Origin: a virus
Strand: one strand, 5' to 3'
DNA: 64,000 nt
Virus record (IMG/VR): IMGVR_UViG_3300029922_000001
Span: 1-64,000 of that record
Under the pieces are notes generated by a model. The model was given only the letters and a program-made list of their open reading frames with translations. It made no database searches and was not told where the DNA came from. The first letter of the stretch is position 1, and each line of letters begins with the position of its first letter. The position numbers and the translations under genes were made by a program. Positions 31,649 to 41,738 of the stretch are shown here, in pieces.

Positions 31649-32465
31649 ACGAATAATGGCAACACCTGTACCCGCTAAGGGTCAACTTGTTAACCCTTTG
31701 AGGGCTAACACAAAAACACGTCAAATTAGCCTGTCGGATTTCAAGAGCAATAAGAATTTACCTGATGATATTTCAGAATGGCAATCAAAGCATTTTGCTA
31801 TTTATTTTACTGACAAGTTTAAAGAAAAAACCAATGGCAATTATCATGTCAATTACAAGACAGACATTCCACCTATTCATGTGGTTTTGAAGCGTATGAA
31901 GTCACAAGGTTTAAATGCTAATGAATTTACTAAGAAATACATTGATTGGTTCTTTGATAACTTCTTACGCATTAAAAACAGAGTGTCTATTGTGACACCA
32001 GCTAGTTTGCCAGGATTCACGAATGAATATTACCAGTCTATTATTTTGCCTATGGTTGAGTCTAAGGCGGTTGTCCGTAACACAAATGATACATCTTTGT
32101 TAGATGAAATCAATGAGGCTCATACGGAAGGTAAGATTGGTGAAATTTTTGTTAGATTCGGTATTCCAGTAGCGTCTACATATTTCATTAGACATAAGAA
32201 GGTTAAACCAGAAGCTGTATTAAAAGCATTAGAAGAACGTTTTGCGAAACTTGCTGGCAATGGATTTTCAGGTAAAGAACAGCTTTCTAAAATCTTAATA
32301 TCTTCTATTTTAGGTAGCCCATATCCAAGTGATTTTGAATTATTGGACTGGAGAGATACTTTCGAAACGCAAATTGAAGCCTACCAATCTGAAGACTGGT
32401 GGAGAGATAATGACTATAAAGGCGTTCCATTGGATAAGTATTACATATTAGGTAAACATGAATAA
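31623..32465 (+). CDS. Hypothetical protein in the replication operon
   Basis: A 280-residue protein that I do not recognise. Its N-terminus is disordered; the rest is helical with clusters such as NEFTKKYIDWFFDNFLRIKN and GEIFVRFGIPVASTYFI. GAAAGGA precedes the ATG. Its place between SbcC and the AAA+ ATPase suggests a replication or recombination accessory factor. Confidence 0.6.
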   Translation: MAASQTLIERIMATPVPAKGQLVNPLRANTKTRQISLSDFKSNKNLPDDISEWQSKHFAIYFTDKFKEKTNGNYHVNYKTDIPPIHVVLKRMKSQGLNANEFTKKYIDWFFDNFLRIKNRVSIVTPASLPGFTNEYYQSIILPMVESKAVVRNTNDTSLLDEINEAHTEGKIGEIFVRFGIPVASTYFIRHKKVKPEAVLKALEERFAKLAGNGFSGKEQLSKILISSILGSPYPSDFELLDWRDTFETQIEAYQSEDWWRDNDYKGVPLDKYYILGKHE

Positions 32466-34176
32466 GAAAACAGATCACCAAAAAAACATAGAGGAATTAG
32501 ACTATCAAATTAGATCACGTCGCCCAATTATTTATATATGTACACACGAAGAAGAACGTATTATAAATGTATTATTGGAGTTGGCTAATCGTCCACACTT
32601 AGAACGCAAATGGAAAATTCATTCATGGGATTTAGCTTCTGGCGTTAAAGAAATCTTTAAAGATATTAGTAAAAAAAGCACTCCACAAGAAATAGATCAA
32701 GAATCGGTTTTAAAATGGTTCTTGGATCTTAATAAAGATGATGGAGATAAAAAAGAAACAAATATCTTAGTGTTAAAAGATTACCAAAGATTAATGGGTG
32801 CAAATGGTACTGGAGAAATTGAAACTATGATAGTTAGACAACTTCGTAACATGTGTACTCAATTTGCTTTTGAAAATAAAACCATTATCATTATTGGAAC
32901 ATCTTTGTATATTCCAGAAGATATTGAAAAAAACACATTTGTTATTGATTGGTCTTTACCTGAATATATTCATATTAAAGAATTACTTCAATTGGCAATG
33001 ACTAAAGCATCAAATAGTAAAATTAAAGATAAATTCAGATTAACATATACTGAAAATGAATTAGATGAAATTGTTCATGCTTTTCAAGGTTTAACTATTA
33101 GTGAGATTGAGTTATTAATTAAATATATGTTTCTTGTATCTGTAGAATTTGATGTATCAATTATTGCGTCTCGCAAAAGAGATATTATTAGGAAATCTGG
33201 ATTTGTTGAATGGGTTGAAAATGATATACAAATTGATCAAGTAGGTGGATTAGCAGGATTAAAAAATTGGTTAAATGCACGTAAAGATTCATTTTCCACA
33301 GATGCACACGAATATGGATTACCAGAATTTCCTAAAGGTATTTTATTACTAGGTATTCCAGGTACGGGAAAAAGTTTATGCGCAAAAGCAGTCGCTGACT
33401 TATGGAAACTACCATTGTTAAAATTCGATGTTGGTAAAATTTTTAGTTCTTCAGTAGGTTCATCTGAAGCTAATATGAGACAGGCTATTAAGATATCAGA
33501 GTCTATTGCTCCATGTTTATTGTGGGTTGATGAAATTGATAAAGGTTTTTCCGGTTTAGGATCAAGTAATTTTAGTGACGGAGGAACTGCTGCTAGAGTA
33601 TTTGGTTCGTTTTATACATGGATGCAGGAGAAATCTTCTCCTGTATATGTGATTGCAACAGCAAATGAAATTTCAAATCTTCCACCAGAATTATTAAGAA
33701 AAGGACGTTTTGATGAAATTTTTTGGGTTGATTTACCTGACGATGAAGAACGTGAGGAAATTTTTAAAATTCATATTAAAGAAAAAAAACGAAATGCGGA
33801 AAATTTTGATCTTAAATTGCTTTCCAAATATGCAAAAGGTTATAGTGGTGCAGAAATAGCCACAGCTATAAGTGACGGTCTACATGAGTCGTATAACGAC
33901 GGGAAACGTGCATTAAAGAATGAAGATATTGTACTTGCCTTAAAAAACACAATTCCTCTTTCTAAACTTATGGAAGAAAAATTGAATGCCGCTAGAGAAT
34001 GGTCACAAAACAGAACAAGAAGTGCGTCAAAGACAAAACATAAAATTACAAATCCCATTACAATTGAAGCAACAGATACTTTTATGGATTCAATAGAAAC
34101 CTTAAACACTGAAGAAATTATTGAAACACCAATAGTAGTTTCAGGAGATTCATTAGATAGGAAACAAGAATTATGA
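32458..34176 (+). CDS. Ycf46-like AAA+ ATPase
   Basis: A 572-residue protein. The N-terminal domain ([25 protein letters not shown]) and the later AAA+ module match the Ycf46 family: Walker [16 protein letters not shown] (residue of about 299), Walker [13 protein letters not shown] (about 355), sensor 1 VYVIATANE, arginine finger [14 protein letters not shown]. The family is of uncertain function and is common in cyanobacteria and plastids, with members in large phages. It overlaps its neighbours by ATG-type junctions. A remodelling role in replication is inference. Confidence 0.8.
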   Translation: MNKKTDHQKNIEELDYQIRSRRPIIYICTHEEERIINVLLELANRPHLERKWKIHSWDLASGVKEIFKDISKKSTPQEIDQESVLKWFLDLNKDDGDKKETNILVLKDYQRLMGANGTGEIETMIVRQLRNMCTQFAFENKTIIIIGTSLYIPEDIEKNTFVIDWSLPEYIHIKELLQLAMTKASNSKIKDKFRLTYTENELDEIVHAFQGLTISEIELLIKYMFLVSVEFDVSIIASRKRDIIRKSGFVEWVENDIQIDQVGGLAGLKNWLNARKDSFSTDAHEYGLPEFPKGILLLGIPGTGKSLCAKAVADLWKLPLLKFDVGKIFSSSVGSSEANMRQAIKISESIAPCLLWVDEIDKGFSGLGSSNFSDGGTAARVFGSFYTWMQEKSSPVYVIATANEISNLPPELLRKGRFDEIFWVDLPDDEEREEIFKIHIKEKKRNAENFDLKLLSKYAKGYSGAEIATAISDGLHESYNDGKRALKNEDIVLALKNTIPLSKLMEEKLNAAREWSQNRTRSASKTKHKITNPITIEATDTFMDSIETLNTEEIIETPIVVSGDSLDRKQEL

Positions 34177-35006
34177 GAGAAGAAGAATTTTCTTTAGATG
34201 ATACAAATGATATCATAGAACAGTTACGTAATTTGCCATCTGAAACTCCTAGCAATAGACTTACATCCTGTCGTTATTGTCATGGTGTTGGTTTCATTGT
34301 TAAAGATGGTAAAGCCGTTATTTGTGAATGCGAAAAGCAAACCCGATACGCAAATATATTTTCATCCTGTGGAATTCCACCCAAATATCATTTCAAAAAT
34401 TTAGATGATAATGTTTGGTATCCACACCAAGATTTTCAACATAGAGATATAGATGAAAAATCTAAAAAGAAAAAGGCGATGATTAAAGCTTTTGCATTGA
34501 AATACATTAATGTAATTCCTGCATTATGCGCTATTACACCAATGCCTTTCAAACTGAGTAAAAACAATATGACAATTAGAGAAATCGTTAATGTCATATT
34601 TGTTGGTGGTAAGAACACTGGTAAATCGTTAATGGCTTTTATTGTAGCACAAGAAGTAATCCGCAAAGGTTTAAGAGTGCATTGCTATGATTGGTTAGAC
34701 CTTAAAGTAGTATTGAAAGATTTTGAACAAAAAGATATCCATTACGATATCATCCGTAAATTTGAAACATATGATCTAATCATTGTTGATAATGTTGGTG
34801 GTGACTCAGATGAAGAAAATGGCACGAAGAAAACTAGTGCTTATTTAACTGAAAAGATGGATCAGATTTTCAATGCAAGACGTAAAGCAAATAAACCAAC
34901 TATATTAGTTTGTGATGTCAACTATAAAGACATCAAATTAGGAAAATATTTCAAAGAATTTGAAGAAGATTGCTTTGTAATTGAATTTCCAAAGGGAGTA
35001 GAATAA
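34173..35006 (+). CDS. DnaC-like helicase loader
   Basis: A 277-residue DnaC/IstB-type AAA+ protein. The N-terminal zinc site is CRYCHGVGFIVKDG then CECEKQTRY, with the loader motif ANIFSSCGIPPKY. Walker A is FVGGKNTGKSLMAFIVAQ (about residue 146), Walker B LIIVDNVGG, then the sensor region PTILVCDVNY. It loads the following DnaB onto DNA. ATGA overlap upstream; its stop (TAATG) overlaps dnaB. Confidence 0.85.
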   Translation: MREEEFSLDDTNDIIEQLRNLPSETPSNRLTSCRYCHGVGFIVKDGKAVICECEKQTRYANIFSSCGIPPKYHFKNLDDNVWYPHQDFQHRDIDEKSKKKKAMIKAFALKYINVIPALCAITPMPFKLSKNNMTIREIVNVIFVGGKNTGKSLMAFIVAQEVIRKGLRVHCYDWLDLKVVLKDFEQKDIHYDIIRKFETYDLIIVDNVGGDSDEENGTKKTSAYLTEKMDQIFNARRKANKPTILVCDVNYKDIKLGKYFKEFEEDCFVIEFPKGVE

Positions 35007-36574
35007 TGCGATTAGACACAGAAGTATTAGAATATAAAATTTTAAAGCATTTTCTTACCTATCCAGAAGCTATAATTAAGGCTCAAAATCTACGTATTAC
35101 ACCTGAGCATTTTACATTTGTTCCAGAAGGGTTTGAGAAATCATACGACAGTTTCTTATGTGATCTAGCGTATCGTTATTTCAATAAGAGTAATGGGTGT
35201 TTGGTGACTAAGACAACCTTAGATCAGTCTATTTTAGACTTTAAAATGAAGAAAAAGGCTATTCTTATTCTTGAACTTATTTGGTCCAACATTCAAGAAC
35301 AAGAATGTATTAAAGACGAATTGTTCGGTTTACTTGAACAACTCAAAGTTAGAAAGGTATTACGTATTTGGGAAGACACTTTAGTTAAGGGTCAAGAAAC
35401 CTTAGAAGAAGAAGGAATTGATAAGGGTATTGAATATATTTCTGCTGCTGTCAGTAAAATGTACAGCGAAAGAACACTATATGAATCACCTGTTCAAGAG
35501 TTTGACATTGCTGATCTTAAAGGATTCCGCAAGGAATACGAAAAGCGTAAGAATAATCCTGATAAGTATCGTGGTATTAAATGTGGTTATAGCGAAATTG
35601 ATAAGAGAACTCAAGGGTTCTTCCCAGGACAGATTGTTGCCTTTATTGGTGCATCTGGTGCTGGTAAGTCTACGCACTTATTGAATGTGGCTGTTAACGC
35701 TCACATGCAAGAAAAAAACGTTTTATACTTCTCGTTTGAAATGGATAGTTGGACTTGTAAGTTAAGACATATTAGCTTAATGCTAGATGTTGATTATGAC
35801 GCAATTAAAGGTCTTAATCTAACTGATGAACAGTTAGACGGTATTATGATTCGTTTGAATTCAATGTCTGGTGCGTATTTCCACTATGATACAAATTCCG
35901 AAGATCCTACACCCGAATATGTTGAATCTAAGATTAGAGAATTATCAGCTTCTAAGGGACATCCTGATGTAGTCGTTATTGACTATCTAGGAAACATGAC
36001 CACAAGAAATGCTAAGTCTAGTCAAAAACAGCATGAAAAGCAAGGTGACGCAATTCGTGAAATTCATAGATTTGCCAAGAATATGAATGTCTTAGTTTAC
36101 ACTGCTCAACAGATGAATCGTGGAACTATTACAGAACAACGAAAGACTAAAGCTGCTGGTAAGACTATTGAATTTCAACAAGATGCTGCGGCTGGAAGCC
36201 AAGAACTTATTAATGCGGCATGGTACATTATTGGTCTAGAATCTCATAAAGACAATGGTGAAAACATGGTTACATTCCATGCTGTTAAAATGAGAGACGT
36301 TTGGTTTCCACCATTTGGGGCAAAGGTACTTCAGAAGTTTAATAAGGTTCTCGAATTATCAGATGCGGAACAAATTGAATGGCGTATCAATCGTGGTGTT
36401 CTTGACCCAGATTCCTTCAAAAAGACAGATGAAAATGGTAAGACGAAAGGTAGTGATCATTATAATGTAGTAGAGTCTGACAAAGGTGAAAAGGTTGTTG
36501 ATTGGGGTACTGGCGAACAAGCCTATTCTGAAGATGACTTGAAATTCGATGTTGACGATTGGAATAATACATAA
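35006..36574 (+). CDS. dnaB: Replicative DNA helicase DnaB
   Basis: A 522-residue RecA-fold hexameric helicase. The N-terminal helical domain is shortened; the motor has GYSEIDKRTQGFFPGQIVAFIGASGAGKS (Walker A at about residue 215; only its core GASGAGKS is diagnostic), FSFEMDSWT, VVVIDYLGNMT (Walker B), VYTAQQMNRG, and AAWYIIGLE. It unwinds DNA ahead of DnaE and recruits primase. The acidic C-terminus (DDLKFDVDDWN) is unusual for DnaB. It is coupled to DnaC and DnaG through overlaps. Confidence 0.93.
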   Translation: MRLDTEVLEYKILKHFLTYPEAIIKAQNLRITPEHFTFVPEGFEKSYDSFLCDLAYRYFNKSNGCLVTKTTLDQSILDFKMKKKAILILELIWSNIQEQECIKDELFGLLEQLKVRKVLRIWEDTLVKGQETLEEEGIDKGIEYISAAVSKMYSERTLYESPVQEFDIADLKGFRKEYEKRKNNPDKYRGIKCGYSEIDKRTQGFFPGQIVAFIGASGAGKSTHLLNVAVNAHMQEKNVLYFSFEMDSWTCKLRHISLMLDVDYDAIKGLNLTDEQLDGIMIRLNSMSGAYFHYDTNSEDPTPEYVESKIRELSASKGHPDVVVIDYLGNMTTRNAKSSQKQHEKQGDAIREIHRFAKNMNVLVYTAQQMNRGTITEQRKTKAAGKTIEFQQDAAAGSQELINAAWYIIGLESHKDNGENMVTFHAVKMRDVWFPPFGAKVLQKFNKVLELSDAEQIEWRINRGVLDPDSFKKTDENGKTKGSDHYNVVESDKGEKVVDWGTGEQAYSEDDLKFDVDDWNNT

Positions 36575-37239
36575 TGCTACTACAAGCTTCTACCAGTTCT
36601 AAATATAAAAATGAAATAGATCAGACATTACTTAAAGAGGTTTTGTCTGATCTAAACATTGTTGAAATTCTTGAAGCAGAATATGGCGTTGTTTTTGAAA
36701 CCGCATCTAAAGGATATTTTAAGGCTTGTTGTCCATTACCTGGACACTTAGATAATACTCCATCTTTTTACGCAAATCCAGAACAGGGTTTTTATAAGTG
36801 TTGGGGGTGTTCTCGTGCTGGAGATTTAATCAAGTTTATTCAGACAGTAGAAAATGTGAACTTCTATCAAGCCGTATTACGAGTTGCTGAAATTTCTGGT
36901 GAACCTTTAATGGCTCAATATACAAAAACTCACAAAAATATCCGCAACATTAAAAAGAGTATCGAAGAATATTTAAACAGATCCTTGCAAACAGATTTAC
37001 CCGGTGGATTGAGTGACACTGATTTTATGTTTTTATTATCAAAACGCCTTAGAAAATATGAACAGGAATATTTAGATGTTGAATGGGTGGATGAAATGTA
37101 TAAACACTTTGACAGTGTATTGCTTAATAAGAATTATAAATTAGTATCCAAAATGTGGGACGAATTAAGCTTAGATATCGCTGACAGAAAAAAGGAATTA
37201 AAAAATGGACATGTTACAGAAATCATCAGCAACGATTAA
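36574..37239 (+). CDS. dnaG: DnaG primase, zinc-binding N-terminal half
   Basis: A 221-residue protein. The CHC2 zinc domain is visible: ACCPLPGHLDNTPSFYANPE then GFYKCWGCSRAGDLIKFIQ (two Cys and His, then CxxC), as in DnaG. No Toprim active site follows; the rest is helical. The Toprim half is encoded separately at 44966-45718. It overlaps dnaB by one base (TAATG). Confidence 0.88.
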   Translation: MLLQASTSSKYKNEIDQTLLKEVLSDLNIVEILEAEYGVVFETASKGYFKACCPLPGHLDNTPSFYANPEQGFYKCWGCSRAGDLIKFIQTVENVNFYQAVLRVAEISGEPLMAQYTKTHKNIRNIKKSIEEYLNRSLQTDLPGGLSDTDFMFLLSKRLRKYEQEYLDVEWVDEMYKHFDSVLLNKNYKLVSKMWDELSLDIADRKKELKNGHVTEIISND

Positions 37240-37468
37240 TGAATTGAAAGCTACAGCAGAAGAAGCATTAATGAATGCTCCAGCAGAATTACATATTGAC
37301 GTTACATTAACTGGTGTCGCGGCTTCAAGATTCTATTTTATGAAAGAAATTATTAAAACGTTTACTAAAAGATCAGATAAAGAAATTACTGAATATTTAG
37401 TCCAAGGTGGCGCGGAAAGAGAATTAGAACGATTTGCCTTTATGGGAGATGCAATTAGACAACAATGA
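37205..37468 (+). CDS. Small hypothetical protein
   Basis: An 87-residue acidic helical protein (ATINELKATAEEALMNAPAE, then EITEYLVQGGAERELERF). It overlaps both neighbours, so it belongs to the primase operon. It is not recognised; the LTGVAASRFYFMKEIIKTF segment could form a small dimerisation helix. Confidence 0.6.
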   Translation: MDMLQKSSATINELKATAEEALMNAPAELHIDVTLTGVAASRFYFMKEIIKTFTKRSDKEITEYLVQGGAERELERFAFMGDAIRQQ

Positions 37469-38430
37469 ACTTTAAAAATATTCCCATAACAATTTATCCT
37501 GAATTAATTGGTCCAGCAATTGCCAATAAAGAAGATGATTTACTAGTTGTTTATTCAATTTTAAAATCATTAGATGCTCATTATAACAATAATACAGGTC
37601 TTATTGAAGTCAAAGTACTCGTTAAGGCTTTTCAGGAAATTATGGATCTTAAAACTGCACAAGTTTACAAAAGAATTGAAAAGGGAATTGGCACTTTTTG
37701 GCAACAACCTGGAGGAAAAGATCCTCGAAATAAAAAAATAGTCTTAAAAAATATTAATTCCGTTTGGAACTATTTAAACCCAAGTATGATGCGTTCTAAA
37801 CCTTTTAGTATTTCATTGACAAACTTTCAGAATAATACTGAACATACAAATAGAACGTACATTAAAAGAATGCTTATTTCGTGTGTAGCTGCGCGTCATA
37901 GTGATTTTAGACCACAAAGTGTAGAAAGCATTAGTAAAGAAGCTAGAGTGTCACACAGAACCGCACAGAGGGCGTTAACAATGCCTCATATTGTCAAACA
38001 ACATAATTTTCAACAATATTATGTAGGTAACACATTGTATGATGCTATTGCGGCTAAAAACCAATTGTCATTAAATAATAATCGTGTTTTTTGGGTTTAT
38101 CAAGCTGACAAGCCTATGGTGTTGTCTCAAATTGGTAATTCATATTCTGTGTCTTTTGAAAGATTACCATTCAAAAAACGTCCAAAAGATGCTAAAATAT
38201 CTGATTTTGTGAATCAACCTGTAAATATTGATTTTAAATATGGAGATATTAAGTCTAATAAGAAACAAACTTCCACTAGTATAGTGCCATGTAATTATTT
38301 AAATTTCCCTAAGTTACAGAAAGTTAAAATTTGGCAACAATCCAATAATGATTTTCAACCTCAATTACCTGAGAAATTTGAAGTAACTTCTTTAACAGAC
38401 CTTTACAATCAAGTGTTTGCCACGATCTAA
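37465..38430 (+). CDS. Putative DNA-binding protein with winged-helix/HTH motif
   Basis: A 321-residue protein. A likely helix-turn-helix is at about residue 155-175 (SVESISKEARVSHRTAQRAL), and a first winged-helix-like region occurs near residue 45-70. Overall form recalls phage replication-initiator or origin-binding proteins but the family is not recognised. ATGA overlap with the previous gene. Its location between primase and polymerase supports a replication role. Confidence 0.55.
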   Translation: MNFKNIPITIYPELIGPAIANKEDDLLVVYSILKSLDAHYNNNTGLIEVKVLVKAFQEIMDLKTAQVYKRIEKGIGTFWQQPGGKDPRNKKIVLKNINSVWNYLNPSMMRSKPFSISLTNFQNNTEHTNRTYIKRMLISCVAARHSDFRPQSVESISKEARVSHRTAQRALTMPHIVKQHNFQQYYVGNTLYDAIAAKNQLSLNNNRVFWVYQADKPMVLSQIGNSYSVSFERLPFKKRPKDAKISDFVNQPVNIDFKYGDIKSNKKQTSTSIVPCNYLNFPKLQKVKIWQQSNNDFQPQLPEKFEVTSLTDLYNQVFATI

Positions 38431-38436
38431 ACTCAT

Positions 38437-38442
38437 TATAAT
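38437..38442 (+). promoter_or_regulatory. Leaderless-type -10 box of dnaE
   Basis: TATAAT ends 5 nt (AACGC) before the dnaE ATG at 38448. No TTGACA-like element lies at 16-18 nt upstream, so recognition probably relies on the -10 alone or on a phage factor. Confidence 0.6.
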
Positions 38443-38447
38443 AACGC

Positions 38448-41400
38448 ATGTGCAAGCAGAACTTCGTTCATTTACACAACCACAGTTGTTATTCAGTGCA
38501 AGACGCCTTGGGACAACCCAATAAACTAGCTAAAAAAGCTAGGGAAATGGGATTCCCTGCGATTGCTCTAACCGATCATGGACATATGGGTGGATGTATT
38601 GACCTATATGAAGGTTGTGTATCGAAAAGTGAACACGATATTATTAAACCTATTTTTGGTATTGAAGCATATTATTGCAAAGATATCAATGTTAAAGAAC
38701 AAATCAAAAGACCAGACGGTAAGCCTGGTAAACCAAAGCATCCTCACATTACTCTTTTGGCGCAAAACCAAACAGGCTATCGTAATTTAATGAAAGCCTC
38801 TACCATTGCTTCAACAGAAGGTAAGTATTACGAACCTAGAATGGACTGGAATGTTATGTCTAATCATGCAGAAGGCGTTATTGCCTTATCTGGTTGTTTT
38901 GGTAGTGAAATGTCCGTACATCTACGTAATGATGATTATGACAGTGCCAAAGCCGTTGCAGAACGCTATAAAGACTTATATGGTGATAATTACCGCATTG
39001 AATTACATTATCACAATGCAGAAGAATCAAAAAATCTTTTGAAGTATCAAGTTAAAATCGCTAAGGAATTAGAGATTCCTCTCGTTATTAGTAATGACGT
39101 ACATTACATCAATAAAGAAGATGCAGATCCACATGAACTATTAATTAGAATGCGTGATCTTAAAGCAGATAAACTAGATGCTGTTGGAAAAAGAGACGCT
39201 TATAAGTCTAAGCAATTCTGGCTTAAATCTGAAGAAGAAATATTCAGAACCTTTAAACCAGTTATGCCAGAAGAATATATTCGTACAGCTATGACTAATA
39301 CAGTTATTCTAGCTGAAACAGTTGATAACTTCATGAAGTTGAATCAGTATAATCTATTGCCTCAATCGAAGATTCCAAATGATAATGCGGAATTTGATTC
39401 GTTCTGGACAAAACATTGTAAGTATTACACTGCCAGTCAAGCATTCTTATATTATTTAGCTGCTAAAGGTCTTAATCGTCTTGGACTTGCTAAAGATCCA
39501 ATTTATAGAAGTCGCTTGATGGAAGAAATCAAAACCATAAACAATATGGGTGTTGAAGATTATATCATCATGCAATACAAAACAGTTGCTTTCATGCGTT
39601 CAAAGAACATTAGTTCTTTGGCTCGTGGTAGCGCATCTGGTAGCTTAGTGCTTTATTGCTTAGGCGTTACTAATGTTGATCCCATTGAACATGGTTTACT
39701 ATTCCCAAGATTCTTAAACCCAGGAAGAGGTAAGCAATATGGCGTCAACTTTACAGAATATCCTGTATCAAAATGGCTTGAACAATATGATCAAACTCAA
39801 GAAGAGAAAGCCAATATATATTTGCATGACATTCTAGACAAAACTAGTAAAGACCCTGCACTTGAAGATATTTTACATAAAGTTGATCAAGAAGTTTGGG
39901 TTATTGAAAACCAAGACCTTGCTGGTTATTTCTATGATATGAAACAACAAGGTGTTAAGTTAGAGAATAATGACAGTCAATCATGGACAGCTTATTTAAT
40001 GGGACTAACTGACAAAAAACCAGTTGGTGATCTAGAAGTTGTTCAAGCAGCTTCATTACCTGATATTGATACTGACATTGAAGATGTACGTAGAATTGAG
40101 GTTTTCCAATATCTTAAAGATGAAAATGGTGAAGATAAAGTTGCGAACATCGGAACTTATAATACCTATCAAGCTAAGGGTGCAATTCAAAACGCTATTA
40201 AGGCTAATGAAGGATTGGTTGCTAAATATGGTGATCAAATTTCCGCTTATGCAATTGAAGTTAGTAAGACAATACCTTTCCGTGCTAATCCACCAATGAC
40301 TATTGATGATGCTATTGAATTATCGCCTCCCTTTAAAGCGTTTGCTGTTAAATATCCAGATATTATTAGGCAAGCCAGGGGTGTAGTTGGAGCTATTAAT
40401 AGCATGGGTGTTCATGCCGCTGGAATTTTGGTATCTAGTGAACCATTAACAGATCATACGCCTTTAGAAGTGTCTAAAGATGTTGTTTGTTCTGCATATG
40501 ATATGGCGTATGTTGAGAAAATTGGTTTAGTTAAATATGACTTACTTGGTTCCGCAACCTTGTCAACAGTTAAAAGAGCATTAGATTTTATTGAAGCAAG
40601 ACATGGTAGAAGACCAGATTTGTCTAAACTAAAGTTTGACGATCAAAATGTATTCAACATCTTCAAGAGAGGAAAATTGAGTTCAATATTCCAATTTTCA
40701 TCTTTTGGTATGAAAAGCACTATACAATCTATTAGCCCTGATGGTATTGAAGATTTAATTGCTATTAACGCTTTGTATCGACCAGGACCTATGGATTATA
40801 TTCCAGATTATGCAAAAGGTAAAAAGAATCCTAGTGCGATCAAATATAGTGATCCAATTTTAGAGAAGCATTTAGGACCAACATTCGGCATTATGATTTA
40901 TCAGGAACAAGCTATGTTCCTTGCTCGTGAATTGGGCAAGTTAACATGGACTGAAGTTGATAAACTCAGAAAGGGTATTGCCAAGAAAGACAGCAAGGAA
41001 TTTGAGAAAATCAGAGCATTGTTTAGAAAGAAGGCAATTAATAATGGTTGTAAAGAAGAATTAGTTGATGAAGTATTACATTTAATGGAAAAGTTTGGAG
41101 GTTACGCTTTTAATAAGGCTCACTCTGCCGCTTATTCTGTATTAGCTTATCAAACAGCATATTTGAGACATTATTATCCTGCTGAATGGCTTGCGGCTTC
41201 TATCGAAATGGATAGGGACAACAAGGCTAAGCTTAGTGAATATTTTGAAGAATGTCGTCAAGATGGTATTAAAATTGTTCAACCTAATGTCAATACTAGT
41301 GGCATGGTTACAGGTGTTAATGCGCAAGGTCACATTTTGTTACCGTTAACCATTTTGAATGGTGTTGGTAGTTCTGCTACCAGCATTGTAGACATGCAAC

Positions 41401-41738
41401 CTTATGAATCGTTTAGAGATTTCGTAATTAAAGCTGGACCAGACAAAGGAATGGTAGAAACATTTGCTGAAAATCTTGCCTTGAATTGCTTTGAAGATTG
41501 TTGTAAAAAGCATCCTGCTGAAATTATGGCTATGTTTGAAGCACACAATAAAGACAAGAAGATTCTAGATAAAATCAACAAAGAGAAGGAAAAGCAAAAA
41601 TACACTTCATTGGCTGAAGATATTTTTCAAGATAAGCCTGTGAAGGCAAAACCCACAGTGGCTAAACCAAAAGATAAATTCTTAAAAGGTGTTGGTGGTA
41701 AAAACAGTTGGTTTGATGGAGATGATGATGATGAATGA
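38448..41738 (+). CDS. dnaE: DNA polymerase III alpha subunit (DnaE type)
   Basis: A 1096-residue C-family polymerase. PHP domain: FVHLHNHSCYSVQDALG and IALTDHGHMGG (metal His residues present). Polymerase: LARGSASGSLVLYCLGVTN, SLPDIDTDIEDVRR with the catalytic aspartates, and the fingers/thumb with YRPGPMDYIPDYA and KAHSAAYSVLAYQTAYL. About 105 residues are inserted between RFLNPGR and SLPDIDTD (near 39732-40047), where usual DnaE has almost none. The C-terminus ends in a Lys/Glu-rich tail without a clear OB fold. It is the phage's own replicase. Confidence 0.95.
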   Translation: MCKQNFVHLHNHSCYSVQDALGQPNKLAKKAREMGFPAIALTDHGHMGGCIDLYEGCVSKSEHDIIKPIFGIEAYYCKDINVKEQIKRPDGKPGKPKHPHITLLAQNQTGYRNLMKASTIASTEGKYYEPRMDWNVMSNHAEGVIALSGCFGSEMSVHLRNDDYDSAKAVAERYKDLYGDNYRIELHYHNAEESKNLLKYQVKIAKELEIPLVISNDVHYINKEDADPHELLIRMRDLKADKLDAVGKRDAYKSKQFWLKSEEEIFRTFKPVMPEEYIRTAMTNTVILAETVDNFMKLNQYNLLPQSKIPNDNAEFDSFWTKHCKYYTASQAFLYYLAAKGLNRLGLAKDPIYRSRLMEEIKTINNMGVEDYIIMQYKTVAFMRSKNISSLARGSASGSLVLYCLGVTNVDPIEHGLLFPRFLNPGRGKQYGVNFTEYPVSKWLEQYDQTQEEKANIYLHDILDKTSKDPALEDILHKVDQEVWVIENQDLAGYFYDMKQQGVKLENNDSQSWTAYLMGLTDKKPVGDLEVVQAASLPDIDTDIEDVRRIEVFQYLKDENGEDKVANIGTYNTYQAKGAIQNAIKANEGLVAKYGDQISAYAIEVSKTIPFRANPPMTIDDAIELSPPFKAFAVKYPDIIRQARGVVGAINSMGVHAAGILVSSEPLTDHTPLEVSKDVVCSAYDMAYVEKIGLVKYDLLGSATLSTVKRALDFIEARHGRRPDLSKLKFDDQNVFNIFKRGKLSSIFQFSSFGMKSTIQSISPDGIEDLIAINALYRPGPMDYIPDYAKGKKNPSAIKYSDPILEKHLGPTFGIMIYQEQAMFLARELGKLTWTEVDKLRKGIAKKDSKEFEKIRALFRKKAINNGCKEELVDEVLHLMEKFGGYAFNKAHSAAYSVLAYQTAYLRHYYPAEWLAASIEMDRDNKAKLSEYFEECRQDGIKIVQPNVNTSGMVTGVNAQGHILLPLTILNGVGSSATSIVDMQPYESFRDFVIKAGPDKGMVETFAENLALNCFEDCCKKHPAEIMAMFEAHNKDKKILDKINKEKEKQKYTSLAEDIFQDKPVKAKPTVAKPKDKFLKGVGGKNSWFDGDDDDE

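Noticed and set aside
39732-40047. Intein in DnaE
   Set aside because: The inserted segment lacks an N-terminal Cys/Ser, block B histidine and a C-terminal HN followed by Cys/Ser/Thr.
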